Source: Paracamarosporium sp. OC-R06-R3
Lineage: Eukaryota; Ascomycota; Dothideomycetes; Pleosporales; Didymosphaeriaceae
DNA: 36,951 bases
Assembly: GCA_019828545.1 (NCBI GenBank)
Contig: JACVRA010000443.1
Span: forward strand, 1-36,951
Direction of reading: 5' to 3'
This document shows positions 9,720-20,944 of this stretch, piece after piece. How positions within the stretch are numbered: the first letter of the stretch is position 1; every line of letters starts with the position of its first letter. Position numbers and translations under genes: made by a program. The notes under the pieces are model-generated. The model saw only the letters and a list, made by a program, of their open reading frames with translations, was not told the origin of the DNA and searched no databases.

Positions 9720-10703
9720 ATGGCGTCTATTAGTTTCGTCCCTGCTACCGAATCCTCGCTCTCGAACGACAAAAACTCAACTTCTGGACGTATAGGCATT
9801 CAAACCGTCATACAAACTACAAGTCTTGGAGATGGTAGCCTGGTCGCGATTTCAACAGGAAATGAGGAGAACCCCATAGATATCCCTTCATTTGCTCCCA
9901 GTCCGGTTATTATTACGTTATCTTCACATGGAGGCGCGATGCCGGATACGTCTCGTGCACAGCTTAGCAGTTCGGACAGAGGCTCGGTGGCGCACACATC
10001 TCGACCACAACTTAGCCAGTCGGTTCTATTCACGTCCATTCCACCAAAACGGTCTTCTGAGGATGCTGAACCTATATTATCTAATATTGCCGCCGGATCT
10101 ACGCTCCCCTCGCCATTCTGTGCGGCTGTCGTCGCGTCTACGCAGGATGCAAACCCGGCCCTTATCCCGCATAGTCGCGTGCTGTGTCCGACAGCATACT
10201 CGCTTGTCACGACGGGTACACTCACTGGGTGTTGTGACGGGTTTGCAGTCTCGCGGACGAACGGACTTGCTTGCTGTCCGTGCGGCGCTTTGTGTACGGG
10301 AAGCTCGGCCCCAAGCATGTTGAGCTGGGATGGTGAGACGTTAGGTACGTTTATCATGGTCAATTCAAAGGACGTTTTGGACTGTAGAGGAAGAGTATGG
10401 GTGAAGTGTTGGCTGATACATGACAATAGGGACTCCAGCGATACTGTAGACACCTACTGCTACTGCGCCACGGGGCGCGTCCGCAACACCGGGCCCAGGT
10501 GCGCCAATACCTACATCTGATCCTGCTGCTAGCGCATCTCGTGCTGAGCGCCATAAGCTATGGTGGTTGGTATTTGTTTTCGCATGTTATCTATTGGTAT
10601 AGGAAGCGGAGGAATATTTCTGCTAATGGGCCGACTTCAGTCTAGCTATATTCTTCCAGTAGCGAATCTGTGTTGTAGTCGGTGGGATGCGAGAAGGATC
10701 TGA
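9720..10703 (+). CDS. Probable Ser/Thr-rich, Cys-rich single-pass membrane protein (hypothetical)
   Basis: An open frame of 266 codons starts at 9720. It has a long Ser/Thr-rich N-terminal part, then a Cys cluster (GCCDGF, LACCPCGALCTG) of a type seen in uncharacterised fungal surface proteins. The frame itself ends at 10520 without a membrane helix. A 55-nt intron (10395-10449, donor GTATGG, acceptor CTGTAG) would shift into a Thr/Ala/Pro-rich stalk followed by a KLWWLVFVFACYLL helix. A 44-nt intron (10597-10640, branch GCTAAT, acceptor CAG) would complete the helix and end at TGA 10701-10703, giving 294 residues. Both introns are inferred; the first has a weak donor. There is no signal peptide at this start, so an upstream exon may be missing. 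Confidence 0.4.
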
Positions 10704-10729
10704 AGGAAGGTTGATACGTCGCTCTACGA

Positions 10730-11301
10730 CTATATAGTTCGCTCTAGGTACCATGCTTGACTCCCATGTTGGAGCTGTGTATATGACGTTGTCGCAGATA
10801 TTTTCACATCATTCTTCGACACATTAATACTTCCGCTTTCTCTGCATTCTAACAATGGCAAGCTTGATGTCTTCCATGATGGTAAATTAAGAGACGCTGT
10901 CCTCCATATGCTCACAAAAAGCAAAGCAGTGAAGATAGCCACAGTATAACAGGTAGCGACAGCCATATAAAGTCGACTTTGATGTACTGCTCTGAGGTAG
11001 ATGTAATTCCTACAATGTTCTCGCTTCCGTTGGCATTCCTTCGGAACCTGAGGAAAAACATTAGAAAGCAGGGAATGTTCGGAAAGCGATATACTCACGT
11101 ATTAGTCAAACTGGTGGCGATGTTTTCTAATCGATACTGGAAGCCATGCAGTCCACTCTTGTCATCCAAAGAACATACTTGTGAATCAGGACCCAGCACA
11201 TCTTGTCCAAATATCATCCCGACACCGTCAGTTCTGCGGGATCCGTAACTCATTCTTATCAAAGCAGCACTATCTAATGAGCAACCTATGAAGTGCGTAA
11301 T
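10730..11301 (-). pseudogene. C-terminal remnant of a DUF3176-like membrane protein, frameshifted
   Basis: Exon A (11301-11099) reads QVCSLDDKSGLHGF and LENIATSLTNT. A 51-nt intron (11048-11098; donor GTGAGT, branch CTAAT, acceptor CAG) joins it in frame to exon B. Exon B begins FRRNANGSENIVGI and continues YIKVDFIWLSLPVILW, a membrane helix. A stop is met at 10914-10912. In the next frame the sequence carries on with FVSIWRTASLNLPSWKTSSL, which matches what should follow the helix in DUF3176 proteins (helix, then WK-S-L motif). One missing base in the T-run at 10915-10919 would explain it. The N-terminal helices of the family are not visible upstream. The family name is recall, not a search result. 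Confidence 0.55.
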
Positions 11302-12020
11302 CTGTAGCTACAACTCAGAGCTCGCGCTCGCTGCAGCTGCGCCCCTTGCCAAACACTGTAGAAGCCACTACGATAGTAGGCCGGCTTTGCAGCCTGCATC
11401 GCGCACACACTAGTCGCTCTTGAAGCCGCTTGTGTCGTCGCCTTAGAGCGCTGCATGTATGAACCGTTGGACCAGCTCCTCACGGCGTCAGCGGATGCGC
11501 CGGCACTATTTACCCATAGCTCGCTATATAGATCGAAAATAGCCCTTGTTGCATACAAAGATTGGCTGGCTTCGTCTACTGGAAGAGCTTCGCCAGATTT
11601 AAAAAGTTGATTGACCTTGTAAATGTTTAGTACACAACTCGTCGAAACCGATGCCTGACCGGCCCTGTCTGTCAACGGCACCGACGAAAAAGGAATTTGT
11701 GTATTTCGGAGGACATGTACTTTGAGCGGGACTTAGTCGCCAAATAAATCCTCGCTGTTCAGTTCAGTTAGCAAGCAATATCGCAACCGTTCCCTCATTC
11801 ATGATTCGTTGCGACCCTGCCTAGCTATCGCAGACTAGGACCTACACAACTGCCGCCGTATGCTTCACCGAAACCAGACAGCTTCCAGTACACCACTGAC
11901 TTCTGAACAACACACTACTTGAAGACCAGTACCTATTGAGCAACAAATTCAGAGCGCACCACCTTGACAAGGTCATGAGACCTACTGTTCCTAGCCTGCG
12001 AGCCACACCAGCCACGACAA
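11302..12020. other. Gap with a weak minus-strand frame
   Basis: A 131-codon open frame (11681-11286, minus) lies directly upstream of the DUF3176-like remnant, but it does not resemble the middle of that family and uses a different frame. I do not call it. 11700-12020 is the 3' flank of the ATPase gene; no terminator motif stands out. Confidence 0.4.
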
Positions 12021-15000
12021 CTAGACCTTTTCGTGCATCTCTCCCGTTGTGGCAATGGAGGAGTTGCTGTTGCTGTAATATCGACCAAAGACTCGATCCT
12101 CGATATCCATATTCTTGTCGGCCTTGCCAGTTGTCTTATGGGCCATTCGGCGGAGATAAACCCTCTTGCAGCACTTCCAGGCCTCTACGCCCGCAAAGAA
12201 GATGCCAGAAGTAATGAAGACGATACCCCATTCCCAGTCAATTGGTGCGTGCTTGAATACCACGGTATTCAGAACGGGAATGTAGATGAGCGGAAAAAGC
12301 GTTATAAACCCAGCGAAGATGGCCCAGAAAAGGAATTTGTTGCGCCAGACATCAATAGCCCACTGTGTGAAGTAGCGTTTCGAGCTAGGTTGCATGCGGA
12401 AGAAAGAACGGCGCATGTCGATCATTTCCCACGCTAAGAAAAGTGCAAACCATGTTAGACACGCAAATGTCGTTGCCCGTGCCCGAAAGACGAGTTCACA
12501 CGACTCGCTGTACGTTTCGTTGCAGCCGGTGCCGAGATTGCCATCACCGAAACCATAGACAACGAGAACGAAGCTAGAAAGACAGAGGAGTGTGATCCAC
12601 AGTCCATATACCACCATGTCGACCAGGAACTCCACAGTAAAGATGCCGGTCTTCAATGACTGAGGTGGGCGTTGGAGGATGTCGGGTACTGCTCTCTCAA
12701 AACCGAGGCCCATGTCAGGCATACCAGACGTCGCCATGATAATCCAAACTACTTGCACGGGGGCAAGCGGGAATACAGACAACCCTGTGGAATCTTTGAA
12801 AGCGAGCCCAACGAGGAGAGTACCAGCCTGCGCAACATTTTCTGCGAGAACATGTAGTACAAATTTCTGGATGTTGTCGAAGATTCGGCGACCTTCCTCG
12901 ATAGCGGCCAGGATGGATGCGAAGTTGTCATCGGTTAAGACAATGTCGGATGCTTCCTAAATTGAGGTCAGCCATGGACCTAGGGCGCAGAGCGTGACTG
13001 AAGAGCTCAGTTCGTACCTTCGCTACATCTGAACCAGCTTGACCCATTGCAATGCCGACATCGGCACGCTTGAGCGAGGGCGAGTCGTTGACGCCGTCAC
13101 CAGTCTGTGTGTGAGACGTAAGCGAATTGATCAAAGGTCGCAAACACTAAGCGGCTTACCATAGCACAGAATCTTCCTCGACGATGAAGCGCCTCAATCA
13201 TGCGGACTTTAGTGCTGGGTGCACACCTCGCAACTACTAGAGGTAACACAGGCAAATTGTCAACTTCGTCATCTGAGAGGCCGTCGAACTCCGAAGCAGT
13301 CATGACCAAGTGTTTCGCAACTTGAGCGGAGATGCGCTTCATGCGGTGGGCAGAGGGTAGGATTCCGACTTCGATGGCGATAGCTTTGGCGGTCTCGGGG
13401 TGGTCGCCCGTGAGCATATGTACCTCTATGCCTGCCTCATGGCATTGGCGCACAGCAGGGGCAGATTCGGGACGAGGGGGATCGTATAAACCGATCAGTC
13501 CGCGGAAAACGAGTTCAGACTCTACGGAAGCGCGATCAACCTCAGCACCTTTGTCGACGTTGCCTAGGTACTTCTTGCTAGCCAAAGCCAACACGCGCAA
13601 ACCAAGACTAGCCAGAGCCTCCATGTTCTGCAAGATCTCGTTACGAAACTCTTCGGTAACTTCTTGTGCGCCTTGCTCATCATCGGTGAGATATGTCGTG
13701 CAACTCTGAATGACCCGCTCAACAGCACCTTTGGTAAAGGCGAAGTTGCCGTCGCTTGAATGCTTCATGATGACTGACATGCGTTTGACATCCGAGTCGA
13801 AAGGGAGCTCCACTAGGTCATCCCACAGAGCCGACTCACCCTTCACAAGACGAGTACGATCCATGCCGAAGCGAGTTGCGAACACCTGAATAGCTATTTC
13901 GGTAGGATCACCATGTGCCTCCCACACACCATCATCTTTCTGTTTCACAACAGCAAGATTGGCAAAAGAGGCAACATTGAGAAAATGCTGAAGGCGCGCG
14001 TGCTTGTGTCCGTCTATATCTTTTGGCAAGACAAAGTCACCGCAAACAGAGCCACCAGCTTTGAGGTTCATCTTTCGAGGCGCTTCGGGGCCGAAGCGGA
14101 CATTACCAGCGGTAGGGTCCTGCGGAGCAGCAGAATCTTCGATGGTGTACGTCCCTACACCTGGAATCCATGCACCACGGGCAATCATCTTACCCTGAGT
14201 CAAAGTTCCAGTTTTATCAGAGCAGATATCTGTTACCCCTCCGAGGGCTTCCAAAGACTTGAGGTTCCGCACGATGACGTGGCGTTTAACCATGCTCTTG
14301 GTACCGGCGGCCATAGTAATGGTAAGGACAACCACCAAACTAGCTGGGATCATAGACAAGCCCGTAGCCACTGCATAGATGATAACTTCCTGCCTAGAAT
14401 TGAACTTGTTTGCACCAAGTACAATGATCGCACAGACAACAGCTATACCGAATAGTAGCATAGCGAGCTTAGAGAGCTTCTTTTGTAGAGGGGTTCCAAC
14501 ATTCAGGCCAAGGAATCGCCCAATAGCATCAGTGAAAGTGAGTGTGTAAGCTTCAAGATATCGGTGTGGTTTTGCCTTGCCGTTCTCCTTCCGCTTTACG
14601 GGGCGGACCTTAGACTTGGTCACGCGCAGTTGAGCGGCAATAGCGCCGATTTCCGTGTACTGACCGGTGGCAAACACAATTCCTTTGGCACGACCTTTAG
14701 TTACGTTAGATGAGCTGTAGGCGACATTGAGGCGATCACCAGGGCCGGTATTCTCCGGAAAGATTGCTTCCTCCTGTTTACGGACTGGAAGAGACTCTCC
14801 GGTTAGCAAAGCCTCGTCCGTTTCAAAGTTGACAGCATCAAAGACCCTTCGGGATGGTCAGTTATAGTATATTAAGTGTAAGAAACAACAGCACGGACCT
14901 CATGTCTGCAGGGACAGTATCGCCTGTTTTGACTTCGATGACATCGCCAGGAACAACGTCCGCCGATGGAACCGTAATCTGTTGGCTACCACGGATCAAA

Positions 15001-15416
15001 CGCGCAGTGGGCGAGCTTAGAGAACGCAAGGAGTCCATCGTCTTCTCAGCTGACCATTCTTGGAAGAACCCGACAATGATATTGAGGAGAATCACAGCGG
15101 CAACGACCCCGCCTTCAATCCATGATTTGATTCCAAAACTGACAGCCATGGCAAGAATTAGCACCAGTGTCATTGCATTGGCAACCTGGGCAATAAGAAT
15201 CTTGATGGGGGACACGCTTTCCATCTCTCCAAGTTCATTTGGGCCATAGTCGGCAAGGCGACGTTTGGCTTCCGCATCGTCAAGTCCGTTCCAGGGTTCA
15301 GTCTTGAGTTCTTTCAAGGTCTGTTCAAGGGTAAGGCTGTGAGGGGGCAGTGACAATGGCTTGTTTGATTGGCCGCTGACATGGCCCTCAAGAGACTCTA
15401 TAGCTTTCTTCCCCAT
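12021..15416 (-). CDS. ENA-type P-type ATPase (Na+/K+ efflux pump, type IID)
   Basis: Four exons, 15416-14899, 14846-13160, 13104-13018 and 12956-12021, encode 1075 residues, the usual size. Introns are 52, 55 and 61 nt; the first uses donor GTCCGT, the others GTAAGC and GTACGA. The product exports Na+ or K+ across the plasma membrane using ATP. Visible: an N-terminal cation-ATPase segment, the actuator TGES (188-191), MIPASL in the ion-binding helix, phosphorylation site DKTGTLT (Asp383), [14 protein letters not shown] and TGDGVND (736-742). A C-terminal block of membrane helices follows. [16 protein letters not shown] after the second helix is typical of fungal ENA pumps rather than SERCA. 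Fungi induce these genes under salt or alkaline stress. It appears intact. No neighbour is functionally linked. Confidence 0.93.
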
Positions 15417-15550
15417 AGTTTCGATGTCTGGACGGCTCGAGATATGTTCTTTTGTATAGTAAATCTATCCTCCAGAGGGTAGATATCTTGTATGTCGGTA
15501 TCGTTCGAGTCTTTTTCGGAATTTCTCTCCGCGGGCTGTGCCGTAGAGTG

Positions 15551-15664
15551 ATTGGTTGGGGTAGCGGTAGGGTGTAGAATCCATGTAGCCGTCAGGATAG
15601 GGGGTGGAACAGACTTCTCCTCCCGTATCACGCCGTGATTGGCAAGAAATATTCTATTGGTTGG
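15551..15664 (-). promoter_or_regulatory. Cluster of CCAAT boxes upstream of the ENA-type ATPase gene
   Basis: On the minus strand CCAAT occurs at 15551-15555, 15638-15642 and 15656-15660, 135-245 bases upstream of the ATPase start codon. The first and third lie in the same 9-mer, CCAACCAAT (15551-15559 and 15656-15664). CCAAT is the core site of the fungal Hap/AnCF complex. No clear TATA box was seen. Function is inferred from position only. Confidence 0.3.
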
Positions 15665-16769
15665 AGAGGCTAATCGAGGTTGAGAGACGTAGTAATAGGT
15701 GCTTGCAGCAGGCTTCTGAGGAATGAGTTACGGCTGTATACTTTTGCAATGAGTTGTAGGAGTAACTTGAAGGGGTGAGGTAGCGAAGCGGAACAATTTA
15801 AGTTCTCAAAATACCGTTTGCCAAGCGGAGGTGGGTGGGTCAGCTTTATGATCGGGGAGGCCCAAGCCGCCGCTACGAAATGTTACTCGTGCCAAGTAAT
15901 CTTCTGCAGCAGAGAGGACCGCCAGGGAGTTAGCATCGGTTATGACGGATCTGCGTCTTGGCGAGGCGAGATACATGGACCTCGTCGACGATAACACACG
16001 CTGCAGGTGAACACGCCCCGCAGCATCAAACCTAGACCCGGAGCCCACACTTTCGAGATTTGCAGTTGCTGGGGCAGATGGCCAAATGACAGCTTGTGCT
16101 CTCTCTGTGTTTTGATCGCACTCCATACAGTAGACTCTCGTTTCCTTACCCACGTTAGCCCATGCAAACGGCGATGGGTATCTGAAAACAGAGAACAGAA
16201 TACGTGTCAATGGATGGTGGTCGGAACGTGTGTGTTCGTCCGCGCTACTTGCGGTGGAGGCATGCAGGTGCGGCGTGCCGGTACATGCTGTGCACCACAC
16301 TGCGTTCTTCTGGCCGTGCCTTATGGGTCCGGTATCAATGAAAAACTGGTCAGCAAAAGAGCTTAGTGGGGTGAGACTCCGCTTGTGCAGCTTGAATCTC
16401 TACGAACGGTCTTCCAAGTGACGTTTCTTCCTTGGCATATCGTCAATAGTGCGGAGCGGAAGTCACTTGCCAAGATGCACATGCTTGGCACCGGAACTGA
16501 CGGCATGTCTGTACTAGCCATTGTCCTTTCACGAATGGGTCGTCGACACAGGAAGGCTTGTTGATGTGGACTCGTGATCTTCCCACTTATATCTTGCTTG
16601 TGGTAAAATCCTGCGTTCCTCGGTCTACATTCTCGGCTCGCTTGTAGTAACCCGGAAAAGGCTTCCTGTCAAAGGTTTCGATCACGAATTGCCCCTTACT
16701 AACCGGCTTGTATTATCAAGAGTGCGCGAATACTTAGTTCTCGATTAGTCCAGTGGCTGAAACTTATGC
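15665..16769. other. Intergenic region with a weak minus-strand gene candidate
   Basis: The minus strand from about 16353 to 15806 holds a long open frame without a good ATG. It has short Cys motifs (AVWCTAC, VYCMEC) that could suggest a zinc-binding protein, and a strong splice acceptor (CTGTTTTCAG) ends at about 16182. Two alternative frames follow that acceptor and I cannot choose between them. 16430-16769 shows nothing. Confidence 0.25.
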
Positions 16770-17132
16770 TCAGGGTTGATCAAGAAGAAGCCTTTGCACG
16801 CGTTGACATCGGCTCCAATGAATTAGGATTCCGATGATTGCAACGCAATAGATAGGGGGTAAGGACGAAGTAACATATCGAGTCCACTTACTTACCGGCC
16901 ATGGTTCACCCAGGTGTAGCCATCGCAGGAATTGGAAGGATACAAGCAGACCGGTAAGTAATGCAAGGAAAGGGCCTATGAAAATTGGGACCGGGTATGT
17001 GTCGCCATAGATTTGTGGAGGACAAACTACTGGCGCAGTGCGCATACTGGAGGCAAGAGAAAAGCGCATTGGCGAGGACGCGAGATGTAGCAGCCTCAAG
17101 AAGAAAAGTGATCGATTTCGATTATGGATCAC
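16745..17132 (-). CDS. Possible small membrane protein (hypothetical)
   Basis: The open frame from 17132 encodes a protein with a hydrophobic stretch PIFIGPFLALLTGLLVSF. At about 16900 a tandem donor (GTAAGTAAGTGG) occurs. Using its second GT, an intron ending at a CTAAT branch plus GAG acceptor (about 16809) would join in frame to a short last exon ending GFFLINPEHKFQPLD and TAA (about 16747). Without splicing, the frame continues to 16770 with a second hydrophobic segment. I do not recognise the family, and the gene may be spurious. Confidence 0.3.
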
Positions 17133-18193
17133 TGACTTGGGAGACTTAGTGACCGAGCTTTATACGCCCAGCTTTAGCTGAAGGAAAGGCTTATATATAC
17201 CACCATGTTCGGGATGCTTGGTTTGTTTGGCAGCAAACAAAGATGGGAAAGGTGTTGACTCGGTCTCCATTAAACTGCTGTATCGCTTGGCTGAAGCTGT
17301 GTGGTCCACGTATTTTTTGCAGATCGGGACATTATGACTGCACTGACACAGCGAGACTTCCTAATGCCATCAAGCTAAGAAGAAGCGCTCGTGCATGAAT
17401 TGACTAGTAGAGGAGCGGACAGAAACGTAAGCAGAGGGGGGGGCGAACACGGGAGTGAACAGGGAGTAGGCAGGCAATCGATCGATAGGATGCTCATGCA
17501 TTTTCTGCGGGTCTCGTATCCTGAAGCAGTCACTGATATGGTTTTGCATGAAGCAAAGAAGACGCTCCCCTTTGATGTTTGCATGATGTGGTGCGGCTAC
17601 AAAGTAATCAGTGAGATTCAAGAGATGTTCATACTAGCTTTGGAATCAGTAAACAGCCAAAAGGAAGGATCGTCGTTCGTGTTACTACTCTTCTCTCTTT
17701 CAATATTCCCCTAATTTTGCAAGAGGGCGATTGCGCATAATCCGAGGCAGTAAGCGGTCATGCCGAATCCACTGTTGAGGAAGACTTAGTGTTTCAGGAC
17801 TCGACGAAGCCGGGCTTGCTTCGGAAGGCTATGACCTTACTTACGCTCTTGGACACATTTAGTTTGGAATCCCATTGTATGCCTATGTTCCTGCTAACGT
17901 CAAGGCTTCCCCCGCGCTTTCCGCGCTGCACGACGCTCTATGCCTTTCTAAAAACTTTGAGCACGAAATTTTTACTATTTCTTATGTCTCGCAGCTGTAT
18001 TGAAGGACTGTATGATGGGTTTTGAAGCAGACTCACCCATTCATCAGCGTAAAACGTCGAGAGAGGCTTTCCGGTGGCACTAGCGCGTGAAATTCAGCCG
18101 AGGTTTTCCCGTTTGTTTAGGCGCTTGGTCAAGCGTCAACATCAACAACACTGCTACATGATGAACCCTCCATGAACATACACACTCTATACA
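17133..18193. other. No supported gene
   Basis: Short open frames on both strands (for example 17391-17714 plus, 17370-17621 minus) overlap one another and show no domain. An eight-base G run occurs at about 17437-17444. Nothing else is seen. Confidence 0.4.
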
Positions 18194-18577
18194 ATGAAGC
18201 GACGGGCTTCAGATAGCGATACATTCTCGTACTCCAGCTGTACCGCGAAGCGCCTGAACACGCAACGTGGCGACGTTCGCTCACCACCACTTCCATCAGA
18301 TTCATTCTCGCATACCCTAACCGAGAAAGCGCTTCGTTCTCACCAGACACCACTGCTCAACGTACTTGAACCGTCAATAGAGCACTGGATCGCTAGTTCC
18401 GTCTCTGCTGATTCAAAAACCATGTCAGGATCCTCAACGCCTCGAAGCGCATCCGTAGATTATCGTCGAAACCCTAGATGGCGTTTCCTTGCAGCGGAGC
18501 CACGACGAAACCCCTCAGCGACGCCGAAACAGACCTCAAAGATTAAAAATCTGAGGTTTAGACGACGCAGGAAATAG
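18194..18577 (+). CDS. Hypothetical Ser/Arg-rich protein, possibly the N-terminal fragment of a longer gene
   Basis: An ATG-started frame of 127 residues begins MKRRASDSD with a KRLNTQRGD segment, is rich in Ser, Thr, Pro and Arg, and ends in a basic RFRRRRK. This resembles the disordered, nuclear-signal-like N-termini of several repeat-rich gene families of Dothideomycetes, but I cannot name a family. The following 450 bases contain no continuing frame, so this may be a truncated copy. No intron signal joins it convincingly to downstream sequence. Confidence 0.3.
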   Translation: MKRRASDSDTFSYSSCTAKRLNTQRGDVRSPPLPSDSFSHTLTEKALRSHQTPLLNVLEPSIEHWIASSVSADSKTMSGSSTPRSASVDYRRNPRWRFLAAEPRRNPSATPKQTSKIKNLRFRRRRK

Positions 18578-18871
18578 GAAACATAAAGCGGACACGAAAG
18601 TTGCAGTTCACACAGGGCCATCTTGCGCGTTGAGGGCTCTCCGCAGCAGAGACACACGAGTTCTTCGCCTCCCTAAGTGCATCGAGAGCACACATTGTGA
18701 TCCTGCGCCTTCATTTTCGCGCTGTCTCGACAAGGTTCGTTTAACGAGTACGCCACCGCCTAGCGAATGATTGCAAGTAACAATCATTACGACCCTCTCC
18801 AGAGTTGATGGTGTTGCGCTTCTCTATTGCCTTACCAAAGCTACACCTGAAAATGGATATGCCATTCAAGC

Positions 18872-19048
18872 AGGCCTCAGGCCATCGCTGAATCTCTTAG
18901 ACTTGATACTAAGGCTATCAACTCATGATGGGACTTGCTAAGTTCAATGGATGATTACTAGAACATACATGAGCTTCTCGCAGATCATGAGCAGGCTATG
19001 CAGCAGGTGCAGAGCATGTACACAATAGTGCATGCTGCTAAGGTGTGA
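18872..19048 (+). pseudogene. Coding-like helical fragment with two nonsense codons
   Basis: Read from 18872 the plus strand gives RPQAIAESLRLDTKAINS, a stop, WDLLSSMDDY, a stop, then NIHELLADHEQAMQQVQSM before the final TGA at 19046-19048. The composition (Ala, Leu, Gln, Glu in helical spacing) is coding-like, and both stops could come from Arg/Gln codons by C-to-T change. The parent protein is not recognised. It could be chance. Confidence 0.22.
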
Positions 19049-19239
19049 TCGATGTAAGGTGCATCGGGCGTCACATCTGCCCCTGGCCGGCACTCTCAAC
19101 GAGGGGTATAAGAATGGTCAGTCTTCTCTTGAGACCGATGTCTGTTCCAAGCTTCCTCGTGGGTTGTCCCCTGATTCGCAATTATAGTTTCGTCGCCATT
19201 TCCCCTCATCGCCTCTCGCTCAAACCAAACATCTCCAAT

Positions 19240-20944
19240 ATGGCCACCGATTTCAACGCTTCTCATATCCAGTCAATCCTATCCAAGCAGACACCCTTCC
19301 TGAACTTTCTCCTCCCCGGCGTCGCTCCCGCAGCTTCCTCTCTTGAGACCCTTCTCACTGTAGTTCCAAACAGCTACGGTAGCTTATTATGTATCTGTGA
19401 TTTGCTCGTTTTGTTCGGAAAATTTGCCTTCCAATACGTCGTATCATTGCTGAAAACCTACTTTAGTTAGTGGACCGCACCTGGAGGTCACTATGAAATC
19501 AATCCCTGATAGACATATAGCTACGACGATCGACGTACCTCATCGCGATGAAGCTTACAACATGCTCATTTCCTAGGTATGTGCTAAACCGTTTGCGCAG
19601 TCGGCGCGCACTTCCCTTATCACAGTCAATCTCAAACCAACCACTTCTGGAGACGGACCTATCGAGAAGAAGCCTCTCTACTTCTCTCCATGCAATGGTC
19701 GCTCCTACTTCTGGCATAATCGGAATCCATTCGTATTTACCCGTAATCGAAGCCAAGAAAAATTCGGCTTCATGAGAGAAGAAGTCTCCCTATCGTACTT
19801 TGGACGGAATCCAGATGTTTTGAAGGAACTACTTGGCAAATGCCGTCACCACTATATGACGCTTGTTGAGAACAAGACCTACGTCTTTGAACATAAAGAT
19901 AACAGGTGGAAACCGTCCAGGTCGAAAAATAAGAGGGATGCAGCGACTGTGGTCATAAAAGAGAGTGTAAAAAATATGCTGATTGATGATATTACCGACT
20001 TTCTCAAACCTCGGACGAGGTCATGGTACTATGAACGGAGTCTACCGTACCATCGAGGGTACCTTTTCTATGGACCACCAGGAACTGGAAAATCGAGCTT
20101 CAGTCTCTCCATCGCAGGACGATTCGATTTGGAGCTTTACATGCTCAGTGTTCCTACCCTCAACGACCGCAGCCTGAAAACCCTCTTCGACGAACTTCCG
20201 CAGCATTGCGCTGTCCTCCTCGAAGATGTCGATGCGATAGGCTTGGATCGGTCCCAGACCAGCTCAGATGCACGTCCTCGAAAGCCTGCTGGTAAAGTGT
20301 CCCTGTCAACCCTACTCAACGTTCTCGACGGTATGGGTTCATCAGACGGACGAGTATTGATCATGACCACTAATCACATCAAGCACCTGGACCCTGCGCT
20401 CATTCGCCCCGGCCGTGCAGACATGGGAGTTGAGTTCCAGTTGGCTGACCAAGACATGATTTACCAGCTGTTTCTCTTCATCTATGGTTCTAAGCCGTCT
20501 AATCTCATTGAGCACGATGGATTCGAGGACAGTGCTGATGAGGACGGTAAAGACAACGTCGCACAAAACCGTGAATTGCGTTAGTTGGCAAAAGAATTGG
20601 CGGCAAAGATACCGGAACTTGAGTTCAGTCCAGCCGAAATTATGTCTTTTTTACTGGCAAACAAGCACTTACCCCGCCGTGCTGTTGCCGATGTTGATGC
20701 GTAGATGGAGAAAAATCGGGAAGAAAGGAAGAAATTATCGCGGACGAACTCGTGGGCGCTGAATGACGAAGATGAAGGCCTCACCCAGCACATTCTTTTA
20801 GCCAGTCTCGTTTTCTTTAGAACGTCCAATGTAAATTTATCGCAAGCAGTCATTTTTTTAGCCTTCTGGTTGCAATCAAATCATTCATTTGCGCGGCCTT
20901 TCGTCCGTATCGTAGTTTTAGCGCTTTTCTGTAATTTATGGTAA
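19240..20944 (+). pseudogene. BCS1-like AAA ATPase with three nonsense codons
   Basis: Exon 1 (19240-19465) has an N-terminal hydrophobic segment. A 55-nt intron (19466-19520; donor GTTAGT, branch CTGAT, acceptor TAG) leads into exon 2, which carries the BCS1 N-domain. The AAA module follows, with Walker A GPPGTGKSS, Walker B VLLEDVDAIG, sensor TTN and a distal RPGRAD. The C-terminal part reads LAKELAAKIPELEFSPAEI. One frame is kept throughout, but TAG occurs at 19574-19576 (family has Trp, LISWV), 20582-20584 (probably Gln) and 20702-20704 (probably Trp). All fit G:C-to-A:T change. BCS1-type ATPases act in mitochondria in the bc1 complex, but fungi hold many paralogues of unknown role. The C-terminal limit is taken from the next stop (20944) and is uncertain. 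Confidence 0.85.

Noticed and set aside
13913..14455. 180-codon plus-strand frame opposite the ATPase gene
   Set aside because: It is antisense to the catalytic core of the ENA-type ATPase; coding content lies on the minus strand.
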